From the NCBI GenBank assembly GCA_942490885.1, contig CALNYT010000002.1:248001-312000 (forward strand): DNA of 64,000 bases. Reading direction: 5' to 3'. Made by a program: the position numbers and the translations under genes. The stretch's first letter is position 1, and every line of letters begins with the position of its first letter. This document shows positions 15,637 to 23,885 of the stretch, one piece after another. The notes below the pieces were generated by a model, which did not search any database, was not told the origin of the DNA, and saw only the letters and a program-made list of their open reading frames with translations. This DNA comes from Oceanirhabdus sp942490885. GTDB lineage: Bacteria > Bacillota > Clostridia > Clostridiales > Clostridiaceae.

Positions 15637-17070
15637 ATGCTAGTAAAATCAATATATAAGAAACGTTCAGAAAAGAGTTCCCATTCTCAAACTTCTACAT
15701 CATGTAATGGGAATATATTTACACCTTCTACGCCTCCTTTAGATACTATAAATGATAGAAGAATAAGTGCATCAGAAGCATATGAAATTGTAAACTCTGA
15801 AAGTAATTTTGATTCCAATCCCCAATTAAATATGGCTACCTTCGTCACTACTTGGATGGAACCAACTGCAATAAAACTTATGAAGGAATCACTTGATATA
15901 AATTATATTGATAAGCTCATATATCCACAGACAATTGAACTTGAAAAACGATGTGTATCAATATTATCAAATTTATATAATGCTTCAGAAGAGGATAATC
16001 CCACAGGTACTAGCACCGTAGGATCAACAGAAGCTGCGTTGTTAGCTGGAATGAATTATAAGTTTCTTTGGAAAAAACATAGAGAAAAGTATGGTGAAGA
16101 GACTGACTCAGCTAAGCCAGAAATAATATTTGGTTCTAATGTACAAGTATGTTGGAGGAAATTTGCAAAATACTTTGAAGTAAAACCTATAATAATTCCT
16201 ATAGGACCGGATAATAAAATTGATGTTAATGAGGTAGCAAAAAAACTTAGTGATAAAACAATATGCGTTGTTGGTATTTTAGGAAACACTTTTAGTGGGG
16301 AGTTTGACGATATTAAAACCTTAAATAAGATTGTTGATAAATATAATAAAAATCATCAATGGAAAATTTCAATTCATGTTGATGCTGCATGTGGTGGATT
16401 TATAGCACCTTTTTATTATATGTATAAGGACATACCTTGGGATTTTAGACTGAAATGGGTAAAATCTATAAATGTCTCAGGTCATAAATATGGTCTTGTA
16501 TATGCTGGAATTGGATGGGCTATTTGGAGAAATAGACATGAGATAGATGATGAGTTGATTTTTAAAATAGACTATCTAGGTGGTGTTCAGGATGATTTTT
16601 CTTTAAACTTCACCAAGAATGCCAACAATGTAATAGCTCAGTACTATAATTTAACTAGACAAGGACAGGAAGGCTACGAAGAAATAATAACCTATATGTA
16701 TGATATTCAACGACATTTAACTAAAAAGTTTAACAATCTCGAAATTTTTGGAACTAAGATATTTAAAATAGAAAATAAATTTCCAGGTACTCCTGTTGTG
16801 ATATTGAGATTAACCAAAGAAGCAGAAGAAATGGATATTCATGCAGGAAAATTAGCTCAGAAAATTAAAGAATATGGTTGGAGCATACCTGCATATCCAC
16901 TACCAACACCTTTTGAAAATAAAATTATTTTAAGAATGGTTTTAAAGGTTGGGTTTAATTATGGTATGGCTGATAAATTATATGAAGACATGGAAAATGC
17001 AATTTTTTCTTTGATAAATGATCAATCACATAGTACTACTGCACTGTCTAGTGGCTCTACTTGTGTATAA
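15637..17070 (+). CDS. gadB: Glutamate decarboxylase (PLP-dependent, group II)
   Basis: Converts glutamate to GABA and CO2, consuming a proton; typically an acid-stress enzyme. It has 477 residues, the usual length. The motifs are FVTTWMEPTA, GTSTVGSTEAALLAGM, HVDAACGGFIAPF and VSGHKYG with the PLP-binding lysine. The second of two adjacent ATGs (15637) lies 6 nt from AAGGAG, the first (15634) only 3. The C-terminal tail is Ser/Thr-rich. No glutamate/GABA antiporter is adjacent. Monocistronic, with a terminator downstream. Confidence 0.93.
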   Translation: MLVKSIYKKRSEKSSHSQTSTSCNGNIFTPSTPPLDTINDRRISASEAYEIVNSESNFDSNPQLNMATFVTTWMEPTAIKLMKESLDINYIDKLIYPQTIELEKRCVSILSNLYNASEEDNPTGTSTVGSTEAALLAGMNYKFLWKKHREKYGEETDSAKPEIIFGSNVQVCWRKFAKYFEVKPIIIPIGPDNKIDVNEVAKKLSDKTICVVGILGNTFSGEFDDIKTLNKIVDKYNKNHQWKISIHVDAACGGFIAPFYYMYKDIPWDFRLKWVKSINVSGHKYGLVYAGIGWAIWRNRHEIDDELIFKIDYLGGVQDDFSLNFTKNANNVIAQYYNLTRQGQEGYEEIITYMYDIQRHLTKKFNNLEIFGTKIFKIENKFPGTPVVILRLTKEAEEMDIHAGKLAQKIKEYGWSIPAYPLPTPFENKIILRMVLKVGFNYGMADKLYEDMENAIFSLINDQSHSTTALSSGSTCV

Positions 17071-17079
17071 TTTGATATA

Positions 17080-17118
17080 TATAATAGTCTCGTACTTAAG
17101 TGCGGGATTTTTTTATTT
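17080..17118 (+). terminator. Terminator after gadB
   Basis: GTCTCGTACTT pairs with AAGTGCGGGA through some G-U pairs and is followed by T7. Confidence 0.75.
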
Positions 17119-17157
17119 ATTTGGAAAGTATATGATGAATCCATGAAAGGAGGAACA

Positions 17158-17304
17158 ATGAATTTAGAATATCTAACAAAAGGTGTAAATTTAAGTGATC
17201 CTTTAGATGTAATAGCGATAGTTGTAACTGGTAAAGTAAAAGATATAAAGACTTTAGAAGATAATAAAAATATTAAGGCATCTGTTTTAGGATATACTAA
17301 TTAG
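17158..17304 (+). CDS. 48-residue protein of unknown function
   Basis: A short ORF with a textbook ribosome site (AAAGGAGG, 5 nt before the ATG). It begins MNLEYLTKGVNLSDPLDVIA and ends KASVLGYTN; it is slightly basic and has no membrane segment. It starts just downstream of the gadB terminator. The strong translation signal makes it more credible than a random ORF, but I recognise no family, and it could be the remnant of a longer gene. Confidence 0.4.
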   Translation: MNLEYLTKGVNLSDPLDVIAIVVTGKVKDIKTLEDNKNIKASVLGYTN

Positions 17305-17720
17305 TTTAATTAGTAAAAAAACATATTCTAATTATGTAAACAAAACAACCCCTATACTTAGAAAACTAATATAGGGGTTTATGGAGCACGTAATAATCTT
17401 ATTAATACCATTATAGATACTTTACATACCTATAATGATGATTATTTTCACTAAGTAAGATACAAAAGCACCTTACTTAATGGTAGTTCGATTGCTTATG
17501 ATGGGATTATATACCATAAGCAATCTTATCTTCGATATTATATAAGCGTTGCCGCCGATATAATATCTTAGCTCAATTTACATCATCTCAAAGAGATTAT
17601 ATAAATTTTAACTAGACTACTACTTACTCAATAATAGTTTAACCAATAATAAAGAAAATATTTATGATATAAAAAGTTTTTTTGTATAAACTAAAATATA
17701 TATTTATTGGAGGTGAAATT
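17305..17720. other. Hairpin-rich non-coding region, candidate structured RNA
   Basis: No ORF with a ribosome site. There are at least four consecutive inverted repeats: AACCCCTATA / TATAGGGGTT (17347-17379, with an inner TTAG/CTAA), CATTATAG / CTATAATG (about 17409-17437), ATTGCTTATG / CATAAGCAAT (17491-17524) and GATATTATAT / ATATAATATC (17534-17567). CTAAG (17452-17456) and CTTAG (17567-17571) could close a junction around the last ones. On the minus strand the first hairpin is followed by TTGTTTTGTTT, so a minus-strand RNA ending near 17340 is possible. Confidence 0.4.
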
Positions 17721-18950
17721 ATGAATGTAGTTACTGGAGATACTATTTGGTCTAAATTAAATAAGATACCTAATAAATATGCTTATATTAGCGAAAATAT
17801 TGAATGTGATGTGGTTATAATTGGAGCGGGAATAACAGGAGCTTTATGTAGTTATTATTTTACAAAAGATAATGTAGATACAGTAATCTTAGATAGAAAT
17901 ATTATTGCTTATGGAAGTACAAGGGCAAATACTGCAATACTCCAATATGAAATAGATAAAGATTTAATTGGATTAAGAGGACTGATAGGACATAAAAATG
18001 CAGTTGATTGTTTTAAAGAAGTTGAAAATGGATTATATGAGATAGATAAAATCACTAAAAATATTGATGATGATTGTGGATTTAAAATAAAGGATTGTTT
18101 GTATTATACATATAAAAATAACGAAACTAATTTTTTAATAAAAGAATATAATCTTAGAAAAGAGAGTGGATTTGATGTAACATATGTAGATGAAGAAAAA
18201 GCTAAAGGGATTTTTTCATTTGATATAAAGGGAGGAATATACTCAAAAAATCTAGCTGGTGAAATAGATCCGTATAGATTTACACATTCATTAATACGAA
18301 AAAGTATAGAAAATGGATTAAGGGTATATGAGAATACAGAAGTAGTAAATATAAAGAATCAAAATGATAAAGTAATATTAACTACTAAAAATGGATTTAA
18401 AGTAAATGCTAAAAAGGTTATTATTGCAACAGGATACGAAGCAAGGAATTATTTTAATAAAAAAACAGCAATATTAACTAGAAGTTTTAATATAGTTACA
18501 AAACCGCTCACTAGTTTTGAAGGGTGGTATAACAAATGTATCATAAGAGACACAGAAGATACTTATATATACATAAGAGGAACTGAGGATAATCGCATAA
18601 TTATAGGTGGAGAAGATGAAAAATTAGGTGGACAAAGAAGTAAAATGTACAACTTAAAGAATGAAGATGAATTTTCACATAACAAATATAATCTTTTATT
18701 TGATAAGTTACAAGCATTTTTCCCTAAAATAAATAATTTAGAGATTGAGTATGGGTTCAGCGGATTTTTTGGAGAAACTAAAGATGGCCTTCCTTATATA
18801 GGAGAACATGAAGATTATCCGAATCATTATTTTTGTTTAGGATATGGATCAAACGGAGTAATATATGGACTTATGGGGGCAAAATTAATAAAAGATTTGT
18901 ATTTTGGAGATAATCCACCAATATTAAATTTATTTAGATTAGGTAGATAA
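17721..18950 (+). CDS. FAD-dependent oxidoreductase (DAO family)
   Basis: 409 residues. The FAD Rossmann motif is VVIIGAGITGALCSYYF (about residues 29-45), followed by TVILDRNIIAYGSTRANTA. The FAD C-terminal motif is GLPYIGEHEDYPNHYFCLGYGSNGV. This places it in the DAO superfamily with glycine oxidase and gamma-glutamylputrescine oxidase. There is no C-terminal Rieske domain. The substrate is unknown. ATG 17721 follows TTGGAGGTGAAATT, which rules out the upstream in-frame ATG at 17682. Monocistronic. Confidence 0.85.
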   Translation: MNVVTGDTIWSKLNKIPNKYAYISENIECDVVIIGAGITGALCSYYFTKDNVDTVILDRNIIAYGSTRANTAILQYEIDKDLIGLRGLIGHKNAVDCFKEVENGLYEIDKITKNIDDDCGFKIKDCLYYTYKNNETNFLIKEYNLRKESGFDVTYVDEEKAKGIFSFDIKGGIYSKNLAGEIDPYRFTHSLIRKSIENGLRVYENTEVVNIKNQNDKVILTTKNGFKVNAKKVIIATGYEARNYFNKKTAILTRSFNIVTKPLTSFEGWYNKCIIRDTEDTYIYIRGTEDNRIIIGGEDEKLGGQRSKMYNLKNEDEFSHNKYNLLFDKLQAFFPKINNLEIEYGFSGFFGETKDGLPYIGEHEDYPNHYFCLGYGSNGVIYGLMGAKLIKDLYFGDNPPILNLFRLGR

Positions 18951-18965
18951 AGAGTATGTATATTA

Positions 18966-19006
18966 AGCTAAAAGTCATGTGGTGGGAATGGCTTTTAGCT
19001 TTTTTA
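18966..19006. terminator. Terminator between the FAD oxidoreductase and DUF421 genes
   Basis: AGCTAAAAG (18966-18974) and CTTTTAGCT (18992-19000) followed by TTTTT, between convergent genes. Confidence 0.82.
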
Positions 19007-19708
19007 TTAAATATCATCACACCTTACATCATAATCAGATATACATATATTTTTACTTTTATCCATAGAAGCAAAGAAAATCTGAGAAATATCAGTATAA
19101 CCATGTTCTTTAATAATTTTGATTATTTCTTCTTCAGAGAGATTAAGTAGTTTTATATTTTCATCTTGAAACTTTCCATCAAAGATAATTGTATGTTTAA
19201 GTTCAGCATCCATAGATTTGATATTCATATCTTTTTTTGTTACATTCTCTGCATAGCTTTTCCGTAAAATAGAAATCTCTCCACTTGCTTCTAATATACC
19301 ATATTTTACTTCGCTAATATCAAAAACATCATTTTCACGTAGGAGCATTAATATTTCATCTGCAGAATACTTAACTTTTTTAATATTTTTATATATCATC
19401 TTTCCATTCTGAACTATTAGTGTAGGGGGGAAGGTTATTAGCTTTCTAAAAAAATATGACTTTAAGTAGATTGTATTTATTATTTTTTGTAATAAACACA
19501 TTACAATAATAGCAAAAATTATGTGAAGATGTGGGACGTCAGGCTCAGCAATATCAGCACCAGTAACAGCTCCTATTACAATAATAATTAAAAAATCAAA
19601 TATTGGAAGTTCTCCGATAGGTCGTTTGCCAGATATAATTAATGTTGATACTAATAAAACAAGCATGATAGTAGTTACTCTAAAAGCAATTATAATATAT
19701 ATGTTCAT
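19007..19708 (-). CDS. DUF421 (YetF-type) membrane protein
   Basis: 233 residues. There are three hydrophobic segments in the first 85, with STLIISGKRPIGELPIFDFLI and VIGAVTGADIAEP marking the DUF421 membrane domain. The soluble part, with LIVQNGKMIYKNIKKVKYSADEILMLLREND and EVKYGILEASGEISILRK, matches the YetF/YcaP C-terminal fold. Members with this layout are linked to spore-envelope or general stress roles in Bacilli, but the biochemistry is unknown. The ATG follows GGAG on the minus strand. Monocistronic. Confidence 0.88.
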   Translation of the reverse strand: MNIYIIIAFRVTTIMLVLLVSTLIISGKRPIGELPIFDFLIIIVIGAVTGADIAEPDVPHLHIIFAIIVMCLLQKIINTIYLKSYFFRKLITFPPTLIVQNGKMIYKNIKKVKYSADEILMLLRENDVFDISEVKYGILEASGEISILRKSYAENVTKKDMNIKSMDAELKHTIIFDGKFQDENIKLLNLSEEEIIKIIKEHGYTDISQIFFASMDKSKNICISDYDVRCDDI

Positions 19709-19936
19709 TTGTTTTTCTCCTTTTGAATTTAATCTTAATCTTAAGTATTTTCCCCAAATATAATAGAAAATAATTCAATAGATTTTTTATAAGTAAGCTT
19801 TGTAGGTCATTATGAAATAGGATCTACTTTATTTACCGCATTATAATAAATTTTTATGGAAGAATGTTATAAATAATATTGTAAACAATATAATTATATT
19901 AAATAAAGAGATTATTTATTATAAGAGGTGGATTCA

Positions 19937-20416
19937 GTGGTTAAAAAACAATACCTGTTGGATACGAATATAGTTATAAAAATATGGAATGAATATCCAC
20001 ACTTATTTGAAGCAATAGAAAAAAATCAGGAAATTGATTTTGGGATATATCATCATATAGCTGCAGAATTATCTGTAAAAGAATTTAGAGAAGTGAACGG
20101 AGTATCAGTACTTTCGGATAAATTTTTAAAATTATTAGGTCATATAATCAATGAAGAGGCAGTTGGCTCAACAGAAATTTATAAATCTAATATTTCTATA
20201 AAGCATGATGATAATAAACTTATTTATTATATAAATGGTAATAAACTTTCTAGAAATGATTATAATCTTATTTGTATTTGTGAAAATAATAAGCAGTATA
20301 CATTGGTTACAGAAGATAAAAAGATTCTCAATAGTGCCAAGATTATACTATCCAATCATAGAGTATTAACATTTAAAGAATTTATATGTGATTTACAGAA
20401 ATTCAATGTAATATAA
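19937..20416 (+). CDS. PIN-domain-like protein
   Basis: 159 residues. LLDTNIVIKIW near the N-terminus, RNDYNLICICE in the middle and YTLVTEDKKILNSAKIIL near the end place acidic residues as in PIN nucleases. No antitoxin-like gene precedes it, so it may not be a classical toxin. GTG 19937 was chosen because AGAGGTGG at about 19925-19932 precedes it at a good spacing; GTG 19928 lies inside that site. The assignment rests on motif spacing alone. Confidence 0.6.
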   Translation: MVKKQYLLDTNIVIKIWNEYPHLFEAIEKNQEIDFGIYHHIAAELSVKEFREVNGVSVLSDKFLKLLGHIINEEAVGSTEIYKSNISIKHDDNKLIYYINGNKLSRNDYNLICICENNKQYTLVTEDKKILNSAKIILSNHRVLTFKEFICDLQKFNVI

Positions 20417-20424
20417 AAATAATG

Positions 20425-20506
20425 AGATGTAGCTTCTCACGTAAGTGAGAAGCATCGATTCTCCATTATCAATTCTCAATTTGTTTAGAAGTACTTTAAG
20501 CTTGCT
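20425..20506. repeat. Repeat B fragment (right end)
   Basis: Hairpin GCTTCTCAC (20432-20440) / GTGAGAAGC (20445-20453), then ATCGATTCTCCATTATCAAT and TCTCAATTTGTTT, matching the right end of the element at 42281-42535. It lies between convergent genes and may terminate both. Confidence 0.6.
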
Positions 20507-20512
20507 TCTTAC

Positions 20513-20704
20513 CTATCTGTTATCGTATTTATCTAATAGTTCTTGTAATTTTCTAGCCTGTATAGCTGACTCTTGAGCAAATTTTCCAAACGTACTACCA
20601 ATTTCACCATTATCTACGTTCTCAGAATAGGCTTGATAATCACGTACATTTTCTTCCGCATCATTAAGCTTTTTTATAAGTATTTCTCTAGTATCCATAT
20701 TCAT
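20513..20704 (-). CDS. Small helical protein of unknown function
   Basis: 63 residues, highly charged and predicted to be all-helical (REILIKKLNDAEENVRDYQAY, TFGKFAQESAIQARKLQELL). A good AAGGAGG site precedes the ATG on the minus strand, which supports a real gene. The pattern suggests a two-helix hairpin. I do not recognise a characterised family. Its only neighbours are repeat elements on both sides. Confidence 0.65.
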   Translation of the reverse strand: MNMDTREILIKKLNDAEENVRDYQAYSENVDNGEIGSTFGKFAQESAIQARKLQELLDKYDNR

Positions 20705-20848
20705 TTCATATACCTCCTTATGTTCAATGCAATCTTTGACTTGTTATTTGTTTTCATATGCCTTATTTTATCCTTATAGAAGTAAATTATTAAATAACAG
20801 TTTTTTATAGAGCAATTATTATTTTATGCATATAATAAATATAAGTTA

Positions 20849-20950
20849 TATAGAGATTCCAAGTTGAAACTAAATTTATTCACACTCAAAACGCGTAGAA
20901 GCATTGCGATTTTGCGTATGGATAAATAAATTTATCTATGGATTCTTATA
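20849..20950. repeat. Palindromic repeat A, copy 2
   Basis: Starts TATAGAGATTCCAAGTTG and ends TATGGATTCTTATA, with an inner stem ACTCAAAACGC / GCGATTTTGCGT. Its last bases run directly into the AGGAGGTGG ribosome site of the EcsC gene. Confidence 0.85.
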
Positions 20951-20954
20951 GGAG

Positions 20955-21683
20955 GTGGTTATTATCCATTGGTATGATGAATTGGCGCTATATGAATTAA
21001 ATAAATGGAAGAAAAAAATGAGGAAAAAACCTTCAATAGGTGAAAATGTTTCAAAGGAGATCCAAAATAAATTTAATGGAATTTTACCTGAAAAATATCA
21101 TGAAATTGTAACTGCAGCTATAAAAAATATGACTAAAGCAGTTTTATTTGGTTCCAAATATATTACAAAGGCCCCTTACAAGTACAAGACCCTTCAAGAA
21201 AGAGAAGAATTAGTTGCACAAAAAACTAAAATATATAAAACAACAGCTATGATAGAAGGTGTGGGAACTGGTTTTGGAGGAATAATATTAGGACTTACAG
21301 ATATACCTTTACTTATGAGTATTAAAATAAAATTTCTTTATGATATTGCAGCTATATATGGATTTGATGTTGATGATTATAAAGAAAGAATATATATATT
21401 AAATATATTTCAACTTGCTTTTTCTAGTAAGAGAAATGTGAATAAGTTATTTGAGAAAATGGAGAATTGGGAAGAGTATTTAAAAACATTACCTGAGGAT
21501 ATTAATTCTTTTGATTGGAGAAGCTTTCAATTAGAATATAGAGATTATATTGATTTAGCTAAACTTTTACAAATGCTTCCGGGAGTAGGTGCAATTGTAG
21601 GAGCATATGTTAATTCTAAGCTAATAGATAAGCTTAGTGAGACAGCTATTGGAGCCTATCGTATGAGGTTAATAGAAACATAA
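20955..21683 (+). CDS. EcsC-family protein
   Basis: About 240 residues. HWYDELALYELNKWKKKM at the N-terminus, then TTAMIEGVGTGFGGIILGLTDIPLL and LLQMLPGVGAIVGAYVNSKLIDKL, are typical of the EcsC family (PF12787). The biochemical role of this family is unknown. The start is awkward. GTG 20955 lies inside the ribosome site AGGAGGTGG, and no in-frame ATG occurs near it. An ATT (20961) or ATC (20964) start would have correct spacing. The family-like N-terminus shows that translation must begin about here. A terminator follows. Confidence 0.8.
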   Translation: MVIIHWYDELALYELNKWKKKMRKKPSIGENVSKEIQNKFNGILPEKYHEIVTAAIKNMTKAVLFGSKYITKAPYKYKTLQEREELVAQKTKIYKTTAMIEGVGTGFGGIILGLTDIPLLMSIKIKFLYDIAAIYGFDVDDYKERIYILNIFQLAFSSKRNVNKLFEKMENWEEYLKTLPEDINSFDWRSFQLEYRDYIDLAKLLQMLPGVGAIVGAYVNSKLIDKLSETAIGAYRMRLIET

Positions 21684-21741
21684 GAAGTGAAAGATAGTAA
21701 ATATCAAAGCGTATGTCCGTTGGCAGCTGTCAACTTCTTTT

Positions 21742-21769
21742 AAAAGCACTTCACAGTGCTTTTTTTTTT
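21742..21769 (+). terminator. Terminator after the EcsC gene
   Basis: AAAAGCACT / AGTGCTTTT with a 4-nt loop and a long T run. Confidence 0.88.
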
Positions 21770-21808
21770 AAAAGAAAAATTGTAGGGAAATGATAATAGG
21801 TAGTTTAC

Positions 21809-21858
21809 TGTGACAATAGTCAAGAAACCTTTGAAAGGTAATTTTCTTCTGATAAGAT
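21809..21858 (+). promoter_or_regulatory. Regulon box and promoter of ndh
   Basis: TGTGACAATAGTCAAGAAA at 21809-21827, then TTGAAA (-35, 21831-21836), a 16-nt spacer and TAAGAT (-10, 21853-21858). The box is identical to the one before hepT and matches the boxes before rdhC. Its place directly upstream of -35 suggests activation. Confidence 0.7.
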
Positions 21859-21940
21859 TACACCTAGAGTGAATTATAAATGTTCAATTATTTTGAAATT
21901 GGTTTATTTTAAAAAAGATTTTATGTTGAGGAGTGAGTAG

Positions 21941-23563
21941 ATGAATAATAAGAAGAAAATTGTGCTCCTTGGTGGTGGATATGGTGGTTTATTAACAGCT
22001 AAAAAGCTAGCTAATAAATTCAAAAATGATAGTAATGTAGAAATTACTCTTATTGATAAAAATCCATACCACACTATGCGTACAGAACTTCATGAGGTAG
22101 TGGCTGAAAGAGTTTCAGAGGAGTCTATTAAAATTGATCTAAAGAAAATATTTGCAGGCAGAAAAGTAAATGTTGTATTAGATCACATAAAGAACATCGA
22201 TTTTGATAAGAAAGTATTAAAATCAGACATTAAGCAATATGACTATGATTACTTAGTAGTTGGCACAGGATCAAAACCTACATTCTTTGGAATTCCAGGG
22301 GCAGAGGAATACACTAAAAAGTTATGGGAATACGATGATGCTGTTAATTTGAAAGCACACATCCTTCATATGTTTAGAGAAGCAATAAAGGAAACAGACA
22401 AAGACAAGAGAAGAAAAATGCTTACATTTGTGGTTGTAGGTGGTGGATTTACTGGTATTGAATTGGTTGGTGAATTAGGAGAATACAAAGAGAGACTTTG
22501 TAAGAAATTCTGCATAGACAAGGAAGAAGTTAAGCTATATGTTGTAGATGCAATGCCTAAGATTTTACCAATTTTAACTGATAATTTAATTAAGAAGGCT
22601 GAAAAACGACTTAAAAAATTGGAAGTTGAAATCATTACAGGAGCAAAAATCACTGAGGTTTCAAAGGAATCTGTTACATTAGGAGATAAGGGAACTATTG
22701 AATCAAATACAATAGTTTGGGCTGCTGGAGTTGAAGGTTCTGAACTGATGGGGAATGTGGATGTTCAACAAAATGGAAGAAAAAGAATAGTAACTAATGA
22801 CAAACTTCAATCAGTGGATCACGAAAATGTTTATGTTGTAGGAGATAATATATTCTACATTGTAGAGGGACAAGAAAGACCAGTACCTCAAATGGTTGAA
22901 AATGCAGAGCATTCTGCACCGCTTGTTGCTAATAATATTTATGCTGATATGAAAGGTAAGGAAAAGAAATCTTATAAACCAACATTCCACGGATGTATGG
23001 TATGTATAGGTGGACAATACGGAGTTGCTACTGTTGGATTCCCTGGGAAAATGGTCGGATTCACAGGATTCATGGCTATGTTTATAAAGCATTTTATTAA
23101 CTTAGTATACTTTTTACAGGTAGCAGGAATTAGTAAGTGTTGTTCATATATATCACATGAAATATTCCACGTAAAGGATAACAGAAGTTTAATTGGAGGA
23201 CATTTAACTAAGTCTTATCAAAAGCTTTGGTTAGTCCCTTTAAGAATATTTATTGGACACCAATGGTTACAACATGGGCTTAATAATCCAGCTGGGATTG
23301 CAACAGGAGAAGTAGTTATTGGTTTATTGTTAATTGCTGGACTATTTACTAGTGTTTCAGCGGTTACGTCTATTGTTATGGCAATAATGCTTTGTATCTC
23401 AGTGGGATTCTCTTCAGAAATATTATGGTATGTAATTGGTGCAGTAGCATTAATGGGAGGAGCAGGAAGAAGCGTAGGATTAGATTATTACGTACTACCT
23501 TGCCTAAAGAAAACATGGAATAATATTGGTTTTGTGAAAAAAAATTATTTAAATATTGATTAA
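21941..23563 (+). CDS. ndh: Type II NADH dehydrogenase fused to a DoxX-like membrane domain
   Basis: Oxidises NADH and reduces quinone without pumping protons. Of the 540 residues, about 1-410 are NDH-2: an FAD site (LLGGGYGGLLTAKKL), TGSKPTFFGIPG, an NAD site (VVVGGGFTGIELVGELGE) and VYVVGDN. Residues about 425-525 add a hydrophobic domain (LRIFIGHQWLQHGLNNP, VVIGLLLIAGLFTSVSAV) resembling DoxX, which may replace the usual amphipathic membrane anchor. A repeat-A copy ends its transcript, yet its promoter box is shared with the menaquinone and rdh operons. The inferred role is feeding NADH electrons to menaquinone for organohalide respiration. Confidence 0.88.
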   Translation: MNNKKKIVLLGGGYGGLLTAKKLANKFKNDSNVEITLIDKNPYHTMRTELHEVVAERVSEESIKIDLKKIFAGRKVNVVLDHIKNIDFDKKVLKSDIKQYDYDYLVVGTGSKPTFFGIPGAEEYTKKLWEYDDAVNLKAHILHMFREAIKETDKDKRRKMLTFVVVGGGFTGIELVGELGEYKERLCKKFCIDKEEVKLYVVDAMPKILPILTDNLIKKAEKRLKKLEVEIITGAKITEVSKESVTLGDKGTIESNTIVWAAGVEGSELMGNVDVQQNGRKRIVTNDKLQSVDHENVYVVGDNIFYIVEGQERPVPQMVENAEHSAPLVANNIYADMKGKEKKSYKPTFHGCMVCIGGQYGVATVGFPGKMVGFTGFMAMFIKHFINLVYFLQVAGISKCCSYISHEIFHVKDNRSLIGGHLTKSYQKLWLVPLRIFIGHQWLQHGLNNPAGIATGEVVIGLLLIAGLFTSVSAVTSIVMAIMLCISVGFSSEILWYVIGAVALMGGAGRSVGLDYYVLPCLKKTWNNIGFVKKNYLNID

Positions 23564-23564
23564 T

Positions 23565-23669
23565 TATAGAGAATCCATAGTTAAACTTTATTTATACATA
23601 TCTCAAAATCGCAGTGCTTCAATGAGTTTTGAGTGTGTATAAATTTAGTTTCAACTTGGAATCTCTATA
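23565..23669. repeat. Palindromic repeat A, copy 3, inverted
   Basis: The opposite orientation to copies 1 and 2: it starts TATAGAGAATCCATAGTTAA and ends TCAACTTGGAATCTCTATA. It begins at the ndh stop and probably serves as its 3' end. Confidence 0.85.
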
Positions 23670-23778
23670 ATAATTAAAAATACATTGTTAAGTATTGAAT
23701 ACTTTAATGCCTCTGTTTGATTTTATATCAACGGGGCATTATTTGTAGTACTACCTTTTATTACAATGGTCGACTTGA

Positions 23779-23828
23779 TGTGACAATAGTCAAGAAATAT
23801 TGCTTATAGGCTTTAGAATAGATAGAAT
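23779..23828 (+). promoter_or_regulatory. Regulon box and promoter of hepT-men-tatC
   Basis: TGTGACAATAGTCAAGAAA at 23779-23797, then TTGCTT (-35, 23800-23805), a 17-nt spacer and TAGAAT (-10, 23823-23828). The 19-bp box is identical to that of ndh. Its 2-bp distance from -35 matches site B of the rdh promoter. Confidence 0.72.
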
Positions 23829-23885
23829 TTAAATGACAAATAAATAACAAATACAATATTAATATAAAAAAATTACTAAAAAACT

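Noticed and set aside
18956..19150. Plus-strand ORF of 64 codons after the FAD oxidoreductase
   Set aside because: It runs through the terminator and antisense to the DUF421 gene, without a ribosome site.
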